Positions 17,646 through 24,153 of a DNA stretch of 26,404 bases are shown one piece after another. The stretch is from Alangreenwoodia sp963602445. GTDB taxonomy: Bacteria; Bacillota; Clostridia; Peptostreptococcales; Anaerovoracaceae. Location: the NCBI GenBank assembly GCA_963602445.1, contig CAVCIY010000086.1, positions 1 to 26,404 on the forward strand, given 5' to 3'. The notes beneath the pieces were generated by a model that saw only the letters and a program-made list of their open reading frames with translations, ran no database searches and had not been told where the DNA came from. The translations under genes were made by a program, and so were the position numbers. Positions within the stretch are counted from its first letter, which is position 1; each line of letters begins with the position of its first letter.

Positions 17646-17674
17646 ATTTTAATGTACAATTTTCTCATTGTCAA
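17646..17674 (-). promoter_or_regulatory. Strong sigma-A-like promoter reading toward the surface locus
   Basis: On the minus strand a perfect TTGACA (17674-17669) is 17 bp from TAAAAT (17651-17646). It is the best promoter match in the region and points at the dockerin/SLH cluster, whose first start codon is about 1.26 kb downstream with no intact gene between. Either the leader is very long or the intervening sequence once held, or still holds, a small gene. The promoter match is seen; the target is inferred. Confidence 0.65.
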
Positions 17675-17779
17675 CAATTACTTTTCACAGTTTCAACATC
17701 TTTGTCAAGAAATCAACAAACTTCCCTCTGTGCCATCCAATGCCAACCATTGAAATATTAACGTTTCCTTTTACAATTC

Positions 17780-17799
17780 TACTGTATGTGAGCACAGTA
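17780..17799. promoter_or_regulatory. Operator-like inverted repeat TACTGT-N8-ACAGTA
   Basis: Perfect 6-bp arms separated by 8 bp, about 105 bp upstream of the -35 of the leftward promoter, in AT-rich DNA. It could bind a dimeric regulator. No partner is known. Confidence 0.35.
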
Positions 17800-17983
17800 T
17801 GTTAAATTCGATTTTTCCAAAACAAATTCTAAGCACACGTATTCTTTGCTGCGGCGAAGTAAAAATGTTGTTTTAACAAAATTTTACATCTGACAATCGT
17901 TATTTTACCGGAAATTTTTGACGCCATTGCCTCGTCGCTCGGGATTTGTGTTCTGTGTCTTGCGGCGGACGCTGCGCTATCTC

Positions 17984-18112
17984 GGTTGCGCGGCAGCGCT
18001 TTCGCGGCTGCGGGCGAGTTGCAGCGCTTTCGCAGCTGTAGGCGGGCGAGTTGCGGTGCTTTCGCGACGGCAGGCGAGTTGCAGCGCTTTCGTAGCTGTA
18101 GGCGGGCGGCAT
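17984..18112. repeat. GC-rich nested tandem repeat (about 30 bp, 60-bp higher-order unit)
   Basis: About four units with the core gagttgcagcgctttcg, where 18001-18050 and 18061-18110 are almost identical 60-bp-period copies. GC content rises abruptly compared with the AT-rich DNA on the left. The block ends close to the 5' break of the antitoxin remnant. A minus-strand frame across it gives only periodic RLQLRKRCNSPA-type peptide and is judged non-coding. Confidence 0.8.
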
Positions 18113-18147
18113 ATCTTGTGCTTTTTAGTTTCATTATTATATGAATT

Positions 18148-18282
18148 ATATGTAGTGTGCCGGGATTGGCAGCGGAGACTGCCACCAAAAAGGCTATCGA
18201 GGATGCCGAAAACGGAATCGGGATGAGCAAGGCTTTTTCCTCTGTGGAAGAGCTGATGGAGGATCTGAATGCTGACGATTAA
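18148..18282 (+). pseudogene. C-terminal fragment of a RelB/DinJ-family antitoxin
   Basis: This plus-strand frame of 44 codons ends at TAA 18280-18282. Its peptide (ATKKAIEDAENGIG, then FSSVEELMEDLNADD) matches the C-terminal toxin-binding part of DinJ/RelB-type antitoxins, where an ...AIxDAExG...F.SVEELMxxL ending is usual. The N-terminal ribbon-helix-helix DNA-binding half (about 45 residues) is missing: a TGA stop lies directly upstream at 18139-18147 and the GC-rich repeat block starts about 40 bp before. No ribosome binding site is present. Recognised from memory of the family; the fragment is short. Confidence 0.72.
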
Positions 18283-18317
18283 GTATCAGGCTGCTTTTTA
18301 AGAAGGACTATACATAA
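18269..18317 (+). pseudogene. N-terminal fragment of a YafQ/RelE-family toxin, frameshifted
   Basis: ATG 18269-18271 overlaps the end of the antitoxin remnant, as in intact dinJ-yafQ operons. It reads MLTIKYQAAF and then hits TAA at 18299-18301. Deleting one T from the run of five restores KKDYT before another stop. MLTIKY..xFKKDYK is the usual opening of YafQ-like mRNA endonucleases. Only about 14 of about 90 codons remain, so the toxin is dead. Confidence 0.65.
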
Positions 18318-18355
18318 CAACAGCGAGGTGAATGTGATTCACCTCGCTGTTGTTA
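18315..18355. terminator. Perfect 18-bp hairpin, probable terminator of the lost toxin-antitoxin operon
   Basis: An exact 18-bp stem (18315-18332 with 18338-18355, core cagcgaggtgaa) encloses a 5-base loop. T-rich sequence follows at a short distance on the plus strand. It directly follows the truncated toxin, consistent with an internal deletion that removed most of the toxin gene and kept its terminator. Confidence 0.75.
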
Positions 18356-18594
18356 GCATTTGTTTTGGTTCTGTTCTACTTTTGATTTTTGTTGGAGAGA
18401 TTTTTATGAAAAGAATTTGTAACTCGGAGTTGCTTACCTCCTTGCTACAGTTTATATATTAGTCCTCTTTTGTGATGATTTTATAAAGACTTCTTGTTAT
18501 TATAGAAAAAACAATGTCTTTTTTTTGTAATAAAAATCATTCCGGATGTCCGTATAGATGTCTGCACATCATCTACGAGCTGCTATACGAATGT
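18356..18594. other. Spacer after the radical SAM gene
   Basis: No gene is seen. Imperfect dyads at 18551-18589 (cgtatag...ctatacg, tagatg...catcta), followed on the minus strand by ATGATTTTTATT, may form a weak terminator for the radical SAM gene. Confidence 0.35.
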
Positions 18595-19749
18595 CTATAC
18601 ATATCTGCGAAGTATCCCGTTCAAATATGCTTCCCATTGTTCCGGCTGAGGATTTTTTTCAATGATTTCCTCAAATCTGCTGCGCTGTGAAGGTGAAATC
18701 GCACTCATGTGCTTATATTCTTCAACCATTCCGTAACGACGAGCCAGCTGGTACATCCGCTGCTCATGCTGCGGCAATTTCAATATCTCATCTATCTTCG
18801 CAAGCATCTTTTCTTTTTCACTTATCGGATGTGCGAGCGAACCCACAAGGTTCACTATGTGATCGCTGACCACGTGAGTCTGCGGCGTCTCTATCAATGC
18901 TATTAAATCGCGAATCTCGCTGAGCTTTTCAATGTCTGTCAGCTCTGTGAATTCTTCGTTGCGAAGCATGTCGAACATCTCCGATTCGAGCTTGAGTATG
19001 AACGTCCTGAGTCTCACGAAATCGGGGTTTATGCGGTTCACTACATATGCTGTCTCGCGTGCATTTTCTTCCGAAAATTCTTTTCCGCCGATTCCGGGCA
19101 TGAAATATACCGAAAGCTCCATTCCGGCAGCTTTGATTTTTAATCCGCCGTCGATCTGCTGCTCTTGTGTCAGGCCTTTGTTTATCATCTTCAGGACATT
19201 GTCGGACCCCGATTCAAATCCCGAATGTATGCGGTCAAGTCCGCTTTCTCGCAGAAGCTTCCACTGTTCTAATGACCATCTTGAAAGCGTCTCAGCTCTG
19301 CCATATGTCGTCACGCGCTTGATATGCGGAAATTTTTCTCTGAGATATACGAGTATGTCGGCAAGCTTCTCCGGCTTGAGTGCTATCGAGTTTCCGTCCT
19401 GCAAAAATACTGACTCTCCGCCGTTTGCCAGCCAGTTGTAGACCATATAAAAGCACTCGAGCTCACTTTGCGTAAACTTCTCGAGGTACGAATAAAGCTT
19501 GTCTTTGTCAATTCTTCCTTCTGACGTCGCACAGTCGCCGATAATGTCGCGGAAGTATGCCATATTGTCGATATTCTTCTTGACATCGTCCGGCTGAATG
19601 ACATGAAATGTCGATCCCCTGTAAACCGTGCAGAATCGGCATTTGTTCCACGTGCATCCCTGCGTAATCTGCAGCAGCAGGCTCGACGCCTCACTTGGCG
19701 GCCTGATTGGTCCTATTTCAAAAGATCTGTCTTTTCTGTCCTCACTCAT
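18595..19749 (-). CDS. Radical SAM protein
   Basis: 384 residues; ATG with AGAGGG about 5 bases upstream. The iron-sulfur cluster motif is CTWNKCRFC with Cys32, Cys37 and Cys40. This is Cx4Cx2C instead of the textbook Cx3Cx2C, a spacing that I recall in some COG1032/Elp3-like radical SAM proteins. Downstream are the expected TIM-barrel elements: a Gly/Asp-containing strand (FLQDGNSI), TYGRAETLSRW, and the GFESGSDNVLKMINKG segment typical of these enzymes (SAM binding near the ESGS motif). After the barrel (from about 250) a helical tail of about 130 residues has no motif I recognise. It probably uses SAM and an [4Fe-4S] cluster in the cytosol; substrate unknown. It lies downstream of the GntR gene across a 160-bp repeat-filled spacer and may be read from the same promoter. 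Confidence 0.88.
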   Translation of the reverse strand: MSEDRKDRSFEIGPIRPPSEASSLLLQITQGCTWNKCRFCTVYRGSTFHVIQPDDVKKNIDNMAYFRDIIGDCATSEGRIDKDKLYSYLEKFTQSELECFYMVYNWLANGGESVFLQDGNSIALKPEKLADILVYLREKFPHIKRVTTYGRAETLSRWSLEQWKLLRESGLDRIHSGFESGSDNVLKMINKGLTQEQQIDGGLKIKAAGMELSVYFMPGIGGKEFSEENARETAYVVNRINPDFVRLRTFILKLESEMFDMLRNEEFTELTDIEKLSEIRDLIALIETPQTHVVSDHIVNLVGSLAHPISEKEKMLAKIDEILKLPQHEQRMYQLARRYGMVEEYKHMSAISPSQRSRFEEIIEKNPQPEQWEAYLNGILRRYV

Positions 19750-19791
19750 TTTTCCCTCTACCCTTTTCTTCTAACCACACCCGGGGCTTGA

Positions 19792-19903
19792 AACCATCGA
19801 TTCCGACTTTCTTGCGTCTTCGGCCTTGAACCATCGATTCCGACTTTCCTGCGTCTTCGGCCTTAAACCCTCGACTCAAAGCTTTTCCGCAGTTTCGGGC
19901 TTA
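19792..19903. repeat. 37-bp tandem repeat, two copies plus a decayed third
   Basis: 19792-19828 and 19829-19865 (core aaccatcgattccgacttt) differ at one internal base and the last base. A degenerate third copy runs to 19903, just before the GntR stop codon. The array fills the spacer between the GntR and radical SAM genes. Confidence 0.88.
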
Positions 19904-19910
19904 AAAACTA

Positions 19911-20582
19911 TCAGCCGATTGGGCGGAAGTCTTCTTCGTTTTTGATCGTCTGTCTGAGGTTTTCTATATGTTGGATGGTGCATTCGCGAGCCGCTTCGGC
20001 ATCTCTCTTTTCAATGGCATCGAGAATCGTGTCATGCTCCTCCGTGATATCCTGAGCACGCTTGCTTGATTTAAAATATATATATCTGAATCTTGTGACC
20101 TTTTCCTGCAGGTCGTGGCATAACGAAATCAGATATCTGTTTCCGCTGCCTTGGTTTATCAGGTCGTGGAACTTTTGGTCCGCGTCCGAAAGCTCTTCCT
20201 GCGTCCCGTGCTCGATGGCTTCCTTGCATCTTGCGGCTGCATTTCTAAGCTCGGCAATCTGGTCTTCTGACATGTTTAGAGTTGCCAGATATGCCGCAAG
20301 CCCTTCGAGTGGTTCTCTTACCATCATCATGCTGTCAAAATCGTCAGGTGATATGTCTGAAACATATGCGCCGCGTCTTGCCTCAATCGTTACGAGTCCG
20401 TCTTTTTCGAGCTGTCTGATCGCTTCGCGAACCGGAGTTCTGCTCACTCCCATGCTTTCTGCCAGCTCAATCTCCATCATCCTTGTGCCCGGCTTGATAC
20501 TTCCCGTCATAATGAGCATCCTGAGCTGATCATAAACCAATTCCCTAAGCGGCTTATGCTGCTGAACATTAATACTAATCAC
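19911..20582 (-). CDS. GntR-family transcriptional regulator, FadR/FCD subfamily
   Basis: 223 residues; GTG start with AGGAG 10 bases upstream. Residues 10-75 are the winged helix-turn-helix (VYDQLRMLIMTGSIKPG; recognition part SMGVSRTPVREAIRQLEKDGL; wing RRGAYV). Residues about 80-215 are the all-helical FCD effector domain, with the metal ligands typical of the family: Asp135-x3-His139, His183 and His205. Such regulators usually repress genes for uptake or breakdown of an organic acid or sugar acid, and the ligand binds at the metal. Two palindromes resembling FCD-type operators overlap and flank the putative promoter of this gene, which suggests autoregulation. The downstream radical SAM gene is a possible co-regulated partner. 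Effector unknown. Confidence 0.92.
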   Translation of the reverse strand: MISINVQQHKPLRELVYDQLRMLIMTGSIKPGTRMMEIELAESMGVSRTPVREAIRQLEKDGLVTIEARRGAYVSDISPDDFDSMMMVREPLEGLAAYLATLNMSEDQIAELRNAAARCKEAIEHGTQEELSDADQKFHDLINQGSGNRYLISLCHDLQEKVTRFRYIYFKSSKRAQDITEEHDTILDAIEKRDAEAARECTIQHIENLRQTIKNEEDFRPIG

Positions 20583-20843
20583 TTTTACACTCTCCTATTC
20601 GTATATATTTTTTATGTATTTTTATGTGTTTTGTGTCATTCCCATCATGCAAACTCTGCGCAAATCATGTGCGACTTCCGCACAAAACTCGCTTAAGCAG
20701 CTCCTTGCGGCTGCATCGGCGTCGGCGTTGGTCTCAGCCCACATAAGCCGAAGCCGGCATCGAAGTTGAAATTGGTTTCGGTGCACTTCACGGCGGCAGC
20801 TTTTGGCTCTGCTGCATTAAGTTCTGACTGTCTTTCTGTCTAT
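20583..20843 (-). other. Long 5' leader of the GntR gene
   Basis: If the promoter at 20844-20872 is used, the leader is about 250 nt. It contains imperfect GC-rich words (gccgaagccggcatcgaag and related) but I see no known riboswitch or leader peptide. Confidence 0.4.
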
Positions 20844-20872
20844 ATTATAAACGAATTGTACTGTGTATACAA
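20844..20872 (-). promoter_or_regulatory. Promoter with overlapping GntR-type operator
   Basis: On the minus strand TTGTAT (20872-20867) and a perfect TATAAT (20849-20844) are 17 bp apart. The -35 lies in TTGTATACA, which contains the palindrome TGTATACA. This resembles the TTGTATACAA core of FadR-subfamily operators such as Bacillus GntR. A bound repressor would block the -35. Confidence 0.65.
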
Positions 20873-20881
20873 GATGCGAAA

Positions 20882-20896
20882 TTATACATTGTATAA
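20882..20896. promoter_or_regulatory. Second operator-like palindrome TTATACA-T-TGTATAA
   Basis: A perfect 7-bp inverted repeat with a one-base centre, immediately upstream of the -35 box. It shares TATACA half-sites with the palindrome at the promoter. It is probably a second binding site for the GntR regulator. Confidence 0.6.
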
Positions 20897-20915
20897 AAAA
20901 TCGATCTGCCTCGCA

Positions 20916-21101
20916 CAGCGACACTGCTCGGTGCCGCTTTCAGTAACACTGTTCGGTGCCGCTCTCAGTAAGACTGTCCGATGTCGCTTTCAGTAACACT
21001 GTTCGGTGCCGCTCTCAGTAAGACCGTCCGATGTCGCTTTCAGTAACACTGTTCGGTGCTGCTTTCGGTGCTGCTTTCGGTGCTGCTTTCGGTGCTGCTT
21101 T
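20916..21101. repeat. Two-level tandem repeat: 25-bp units in 50-bp pairs, then 12-bp units
   Basis: 25-bp units alternate between cagtaacactgttcggtgcc(gctct) and cagtaagactgtccgatgtc(gcttt), giving 50-bp higher-order copies at 20941-20990 and 20991-21040, then a hybrid unit 21041-21065. Three 12-bp units cggtgctgcttt follow at 21066-21101. The array ends about 20 bp downstream of the ispE stop codon. The pattern indicates successive slippage or unequal exchange. No terminator for ispE is seen other than this array. Confidence 0.92.
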
Positions 21102-21122
21102 CTGTAACATTATCCAAAGCTT

Positions 21123-22370
21123 TTACAACGTCTCTGTCAATATAACCAGATAATTTTCGTCTCTTAGCTTATGAAGTGCATTCTTCGCTGCGATTGCTTT
21201 GTTTCGATCTGTATAAAGTGCATATACTGTCGGCCCGCTTCCGCTCATCATGGCTGCGAAGCTGCCGCGGCCTTCCATCTGTTCCTTAAGTACCTCGCTC
21301 TTGGGAGCAACCCCAAAGGTGACCGGTTCAAGGACATTAAACATCGATTCTTTGATAAGACTAAACGACCCGGTCTCCAGGCCTTTTATGAGCTTTGCGT
21401 TGTTTGGGCGGCGTGTGATTTGAGTCGAATCGAGCATCGTATAAATCATCTTCGTGGAAACAGACACCGGCGGCTTGGCAAGCAAGACATCAAATTTTAC
21501 GCTCCGAAGCGGTGTGAGGATTTCGCCGATTCCTTCGGCGAGCGCACATACCGTGCCGCCGCTGACGCCAAGCTCTTTGCGATACATCGCTGCGACTGTC
21601 ATGACGCAAAACGGGACATCCGCGCCGACGTGAACCGCAAGCTCACAGAGTCTTGTGAGTGACAGATTGAGCTCGAGCAATTTGTTTAATGCCATGATCA
21701 CACCTGCGGCATCGGCACTGCCTCCTGCAAGTCCTGCCGCCGCAGGGATGTTCTTGACAACTTCGATTTCAATTTTTTCTATTCTTTTGGTTTCTTCGGC
21801 ACCTTCGATACTTTCGCCTTTTTCGGTGTCTTCAGCCTTCACGGAGTCTTCGGAATTTTCGGAATTTTCGGTGTCTTCGCTGCTTGCGGCACTTGCGGCG
21901 CTTTCGCTGATTCTCCCTGCTTCTTTAAGCATGATTTCGGCAGCTTTATAAGCTGTATTTCGGGAGTCGGTCGGTATCTCGTCGAGGCTGCCGTTCCATT
22001 CACTGCCTGCCTTAAAATGCAAGACGATTTGCGGTCCTGACGTATTAGCAGCTCTGTCTGCCCTTACAGTATTGGCAGTTCCGACCACGTCAGATACATC
22101 GGCTGCTTCGACTGCCCCGACAGTATCCGCAGCTCCGGACGCTCCGACCGTACCGGCAGCTCCGGACGTTCCAACCGTATCGGCAGATCCGGATGCCCCG
22201 ACAGTATCCGCAGCTCCGTCTGCCGACTGAAGTCTTACGCTAATATCATCATACAAACCGATTGCCTGCATCACCATCGCAACCTCGTGATATCCGTCTT
22301 CCCGACGCCCTGTCACGTCAAGCGAAAGATTTATCTTTGCATATGCTTTCAAATCAATTCTTTTTTCCAC
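21123..22370 (-). CDS. ispE: 4-diphosphocytidyl-2-C-methyl-D-erythritol kinase with large repeat insertions
   Basis: GHMP kinase of the MEP isoprenoid pathway, which phosphorylates CDP-methylerythritol. Family motifs are intact: AYAKINLSLDVTGRREDGYHEV at the N terminus, the ATP loop IPAAAGLAGGSADAA, GADVPFC, and MSGSGPTVYALY near the C terminus. The start is GTG 22368-22370, placed 9 bases after AAAGGAG; the longer frame from TTG 22391 contains that site. The length of 415 is far above the usual 280-300 because of three insertions. Residues about 50-112 are ADTVGASG-type repeats encoded by 27-bp DNA units. Residues about 153-195 are Ser/Glu/Asp-rich. About 14 extra residues follow VPFCVMT. 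All keep the frame and appear to lie in loops between conserved strands, so the enzyme is probably active. It is the only ispE in view. A terminator-like hairpin abuts its ribosome binding site. Confidence 0.93.
   Translation of the reverse strand: MEKRIDLKAYAKINLSLDVTGRREDGYHEVAMVMQAIGLYDDISVRLQSADGAADTVGASGSADTVGTSGAAGTVGASGAADTVGAVEAADVSDVVGTANTVRADRAANTSGPQIVLHFKAGSEWNGSLDEIPTDSRNTAYKAAEIMLKEAGRISESAASAASSEDTENSENSEDSVKAEDTEKGESIEGAEETKRIEKIEIEVVKNIPAAAGLAGGSADAAGVIMALNKLLELNLSLTRLCELAVHVGADVPFCVMTVAAMYRKELGVSGGTVCALAEGIGEILTPLRSVKFDVLLAKPPVSVSTKMIYTMLDSTQITRRPNNAKLIKGLETGSFSLIKESMFNVLEPVTFGVAPKSEVLKEQMEGRGSFAAMMSGSGPTVYALYTDRNKAIAAKNALHKLRDENYLVILTETL
22118..22225 (-). repeat. Four 27-bp tandem repeats inside ispE
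   Basis: Units start at 22118, 22145, 22172 and 22199; each is 27 bp and encodes nine residues of the ADTVGASGA type. Degenerate copies continue to about 22035. The 27-bp length preserves the reading frame, so copy number can change without breaking the gene. Confidence 0.9.
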
Positions 22371-22390
22371 TTGCAGCCTCTCCTTTCTCA

Positions 22391-22421
22391 AAAAGCCCCG
22401 GGCCGAAGCTCCGGGGCTTTT
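22391..22421 (-). terminator. Hairpin between thiolase and ispE
   Basis: 11-bp arms aaaagccccgg (22391-22401) and ccggggctttt (22411-22421) flank a 9-base loop, and the minus strand continues CTTTTTGAG. It is 45 bp after the thiolase stop. Its last base is only 3 bases from the AAAGGAG of ispE, leaving no room for a promoter between them. Confidence 0.85.
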
Positions 22422-22466
22422 GTTTCTGTCTATATTTCTTGGACCTTGACTTGTCTCTTAATTCTA

Positions 22467-23645
22467 CTATTTCTCTACAACCATTGCGGTTCCCATGCCG
22501 CCGCCGATGCAGAGTGTAGCGAGACCGTACTTTGAGCCTCTTCTTTCCATTTCATATAAGAGTGATGTCAAGATTCTGGCACCTGATGCTCCAATAGGAT
22601 GACCGAGTGCGATTGCTCCTCCGTTTACGTTGAGCTTTTCAGGATCGAAGCCGAGATCTTTTCCTACGGCAAGTGACTGCGCCGCAAATGCTTCATTTGC
22701 TTCGATAAGATCGATGTCTGCAAGCTCAAGTCCTGCCTTTTCAAGTGCTTTTCTTGTAGCCGGAACAGGTCCTATACCCATGATTGAAGGATCTACTCCT
22801 GCTGATGCGTATGACTTAATCTTGCACATAGGCTTGATACCGAGCTCTTCTGCCTTTTCTGCGGACATAACTACGAGAGCTGCTGCTCCGTCATTTATAC
22901 CTGAGGCATTCAGAGCCGTAACTTTTCCGTCTGCCTTGAAAGCAGGCTTTGCTCCGTCAAATGCTTCTCTTCCGATACCGAAAATCGGATGCTCGTCTGT
23001 ATCTACTGTGACCTTGCTTCCGTCCCACTGAGGAACTTCCACAGGAACGATTTCATCCTTGAACTTTCCTGCCTTGATGGCTGCTTCAGCCTTCTGCTGT
23101 GACTGATATGAGAAGTCGTCCATCGCTTCTCTTGAAATGTCCCACTTCTCTGCGACAGTTTCTGCTGTAATGCCCATATGAAGTCCGCTGAATGTATCTG
23201 TCAAACCGTCCTTGAGCATAGCATCTTCCATAACTGCATTTCCCATACGTGCGCCCCATCTTGTCTTTGGAACAAGGTACGGCGCCATAGACATAGATTC
23301 TGTGCCGCCTGTGAGGACGATATCTGCGTCTCCAGCCTTAATCATCTGTGCCGCGAGGCTGACAGATCTGAGACCCGATCCGCACATTTTGTTTATCGTA
23401 AAAGCGGGCACTTCCTGTGGAATGCCTGCACCCATAGCCGCAAGTCTGGCAACACTCTGTCCCTGACCTGCCTGAAGCACGCATCCGAAAACTACTTCAT
23501 CAATCTGTTCTGGTGAGATTCCGGCACGCTTAACAGCCTCTTTCATAGCTGTAGCGCCAAGATCTACTGCACTTACACCGTTTAATGACTTTCCGAAACG
23601 GCCGATTGGTGTTCTTGCTGCACTTACTATAACAACTTCCTTCAT
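22467..23645 (-). CDS. thlA: Acetyl-CoA acetyltransferase (thiolase)
   Basis: 392 residues, the normal length for a biosynthetic thiolase. It condenses two acetyl-CoA to acetoacetyl-CoA in the cytosol, the entry step to butyrate and related C4 products. The catalytic residues are present: Cys88 in NKMCGSGLRS (acyl-enzyme), His349 in GHPIGASGAR and Cys379 in CIGGGMG. NEAFAAQ (the enoyl-binding Asn loop) and GGTESMS are also standard. ATG start with an excellent AGAAGGAGGT 6 bases upstream. No other butyrate genes (hbd, crt, bcd) are adjacent, so it is a stand-alone unit ended by the hairpin at 22391-22421. The symbol thlA (atoB) is by family and not by demonstrated role. Confidence 0.96.
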   Translation of the reverse strand: MKEVVIVSAARTPIGRFGKSLNGVSAVDLGATAMKEAVKRAGISPEQIDEVVFGCVLQAGQGQSVARLAAMGAGIPQEVPAFTINKMCGSGLRSVSLAAQMIKAGDADIVLTGGTESMSMAPYLVPKTRWGARMGNAVMEDAMLKDGLTDTFSGLHMGITAETVAEKWDISREAMDDFSYQSQQKAEAAIKAGKFKDEIVPVEVPQWDGSKVTVDTDEHPIFGIGREAFDGAKPAFKADGKVTALNASGINDGAAALVVMSAEKAEELGIKPMCKIKSYASAGVDPSIMGIGPVPATRKALEKAGLELADIDLIEANEAFAAQSLAVGKDLGFDPEKLNVNGGAIALGHPIGASGARILTSLLYEMERRGSKYGLATLCIGGGMGTAMVVEK

Positions 23646-23720
23646 GCCTGTACCTCCTTCTTAAATGGGGGATTCACCTAAATATGGCAAGATAAATGCC
23701 GCTTAACAACTTCGCAAAGA

Positions 23721-23995
23721 CTTTTGGCTTTTGACTTTTGACTTTTGACTTTTACCGTCTTCACCTTCGCCTTCGCCTTCGCCTTCGCCTTTGCTCACCC
23801 TAAACCCTTTATCAAGCTTATACATGCGCTTGCGGTCGCTTCCGCACCCGATCAAACTCATTTTCGTGCCTGCGACTGCACCCGCGGTCGCATCTACGCT
23901 TGATCGTACTCGCTTTCGTACATGCGCTTGACTGCTCACACTTAATCGTACTCGCTTTCGTGCTTGCACTTGCGCTTGCGGTCGGCTTCACGCTA
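23721..23995. repeat. Simple repeats in the thiolase upstream region
   Basis: Four to five copies of a 7-bp unit (cttttga) occupy 23721-23754. Five copies of a 6-bp unit (ccttcg) follow at 23764-23793. Further degenerate repeats (cttgatcgtactcgctttcg and similar at about 23905 and 23945) run to about 23995. Frames through it give only periodic peptides (KGEGEGEGE, TKASTIK) and are judged non-coding. If the promoter at 24028-24055 is right, all of this is transcribed as leader. Confidence 0.8.
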
Positions 23996-24027
23996 AGGTT
24001 TTTCGGCATTTTTCCAACCACTTATAG

Positions 24028-24055
24028 TTTACCATTTATTCAAAATAAATCAATG
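24028..24055 (-). promoter_or_regulatory. Candidate promoter of the thiolase gene
   Basis: On the minus strand TTGATT (24055-24050) and TAAACT (24033-24028) are 16 bp apart in AT-rich DNA upstream of the repeat block. Both boxes are imperfect. It would give a leader of about 370 nt. Confidence 0.35.
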
Positions 24056-24153
24056 ATATTCTACCATTGCATACAAATTATTTTTCTGCTTATAGTTTGT
24101 ATGTGTATATTTATTTTATGTGTTAATATTTATTTAGGTCTTATTATACATTT

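Noticed and set aside
17829..18230. Minus-strand 133-codon gene with RLQLRKRCNSPA repeats
   Set aside because: It is a frame through the GC-rich tandem repeat and runs antisense over the antitoxin remnant; it lacks a ribosome binding site and any family likeness.
23703..24021. Two minus-strand small proteins with GEGEGE and TKASTIK repeats
   Set aside because: Both are read-through of 6-bp, 7-bp and longer simple repeats, in two different frames of the same DNA, without ribosome binding sites.
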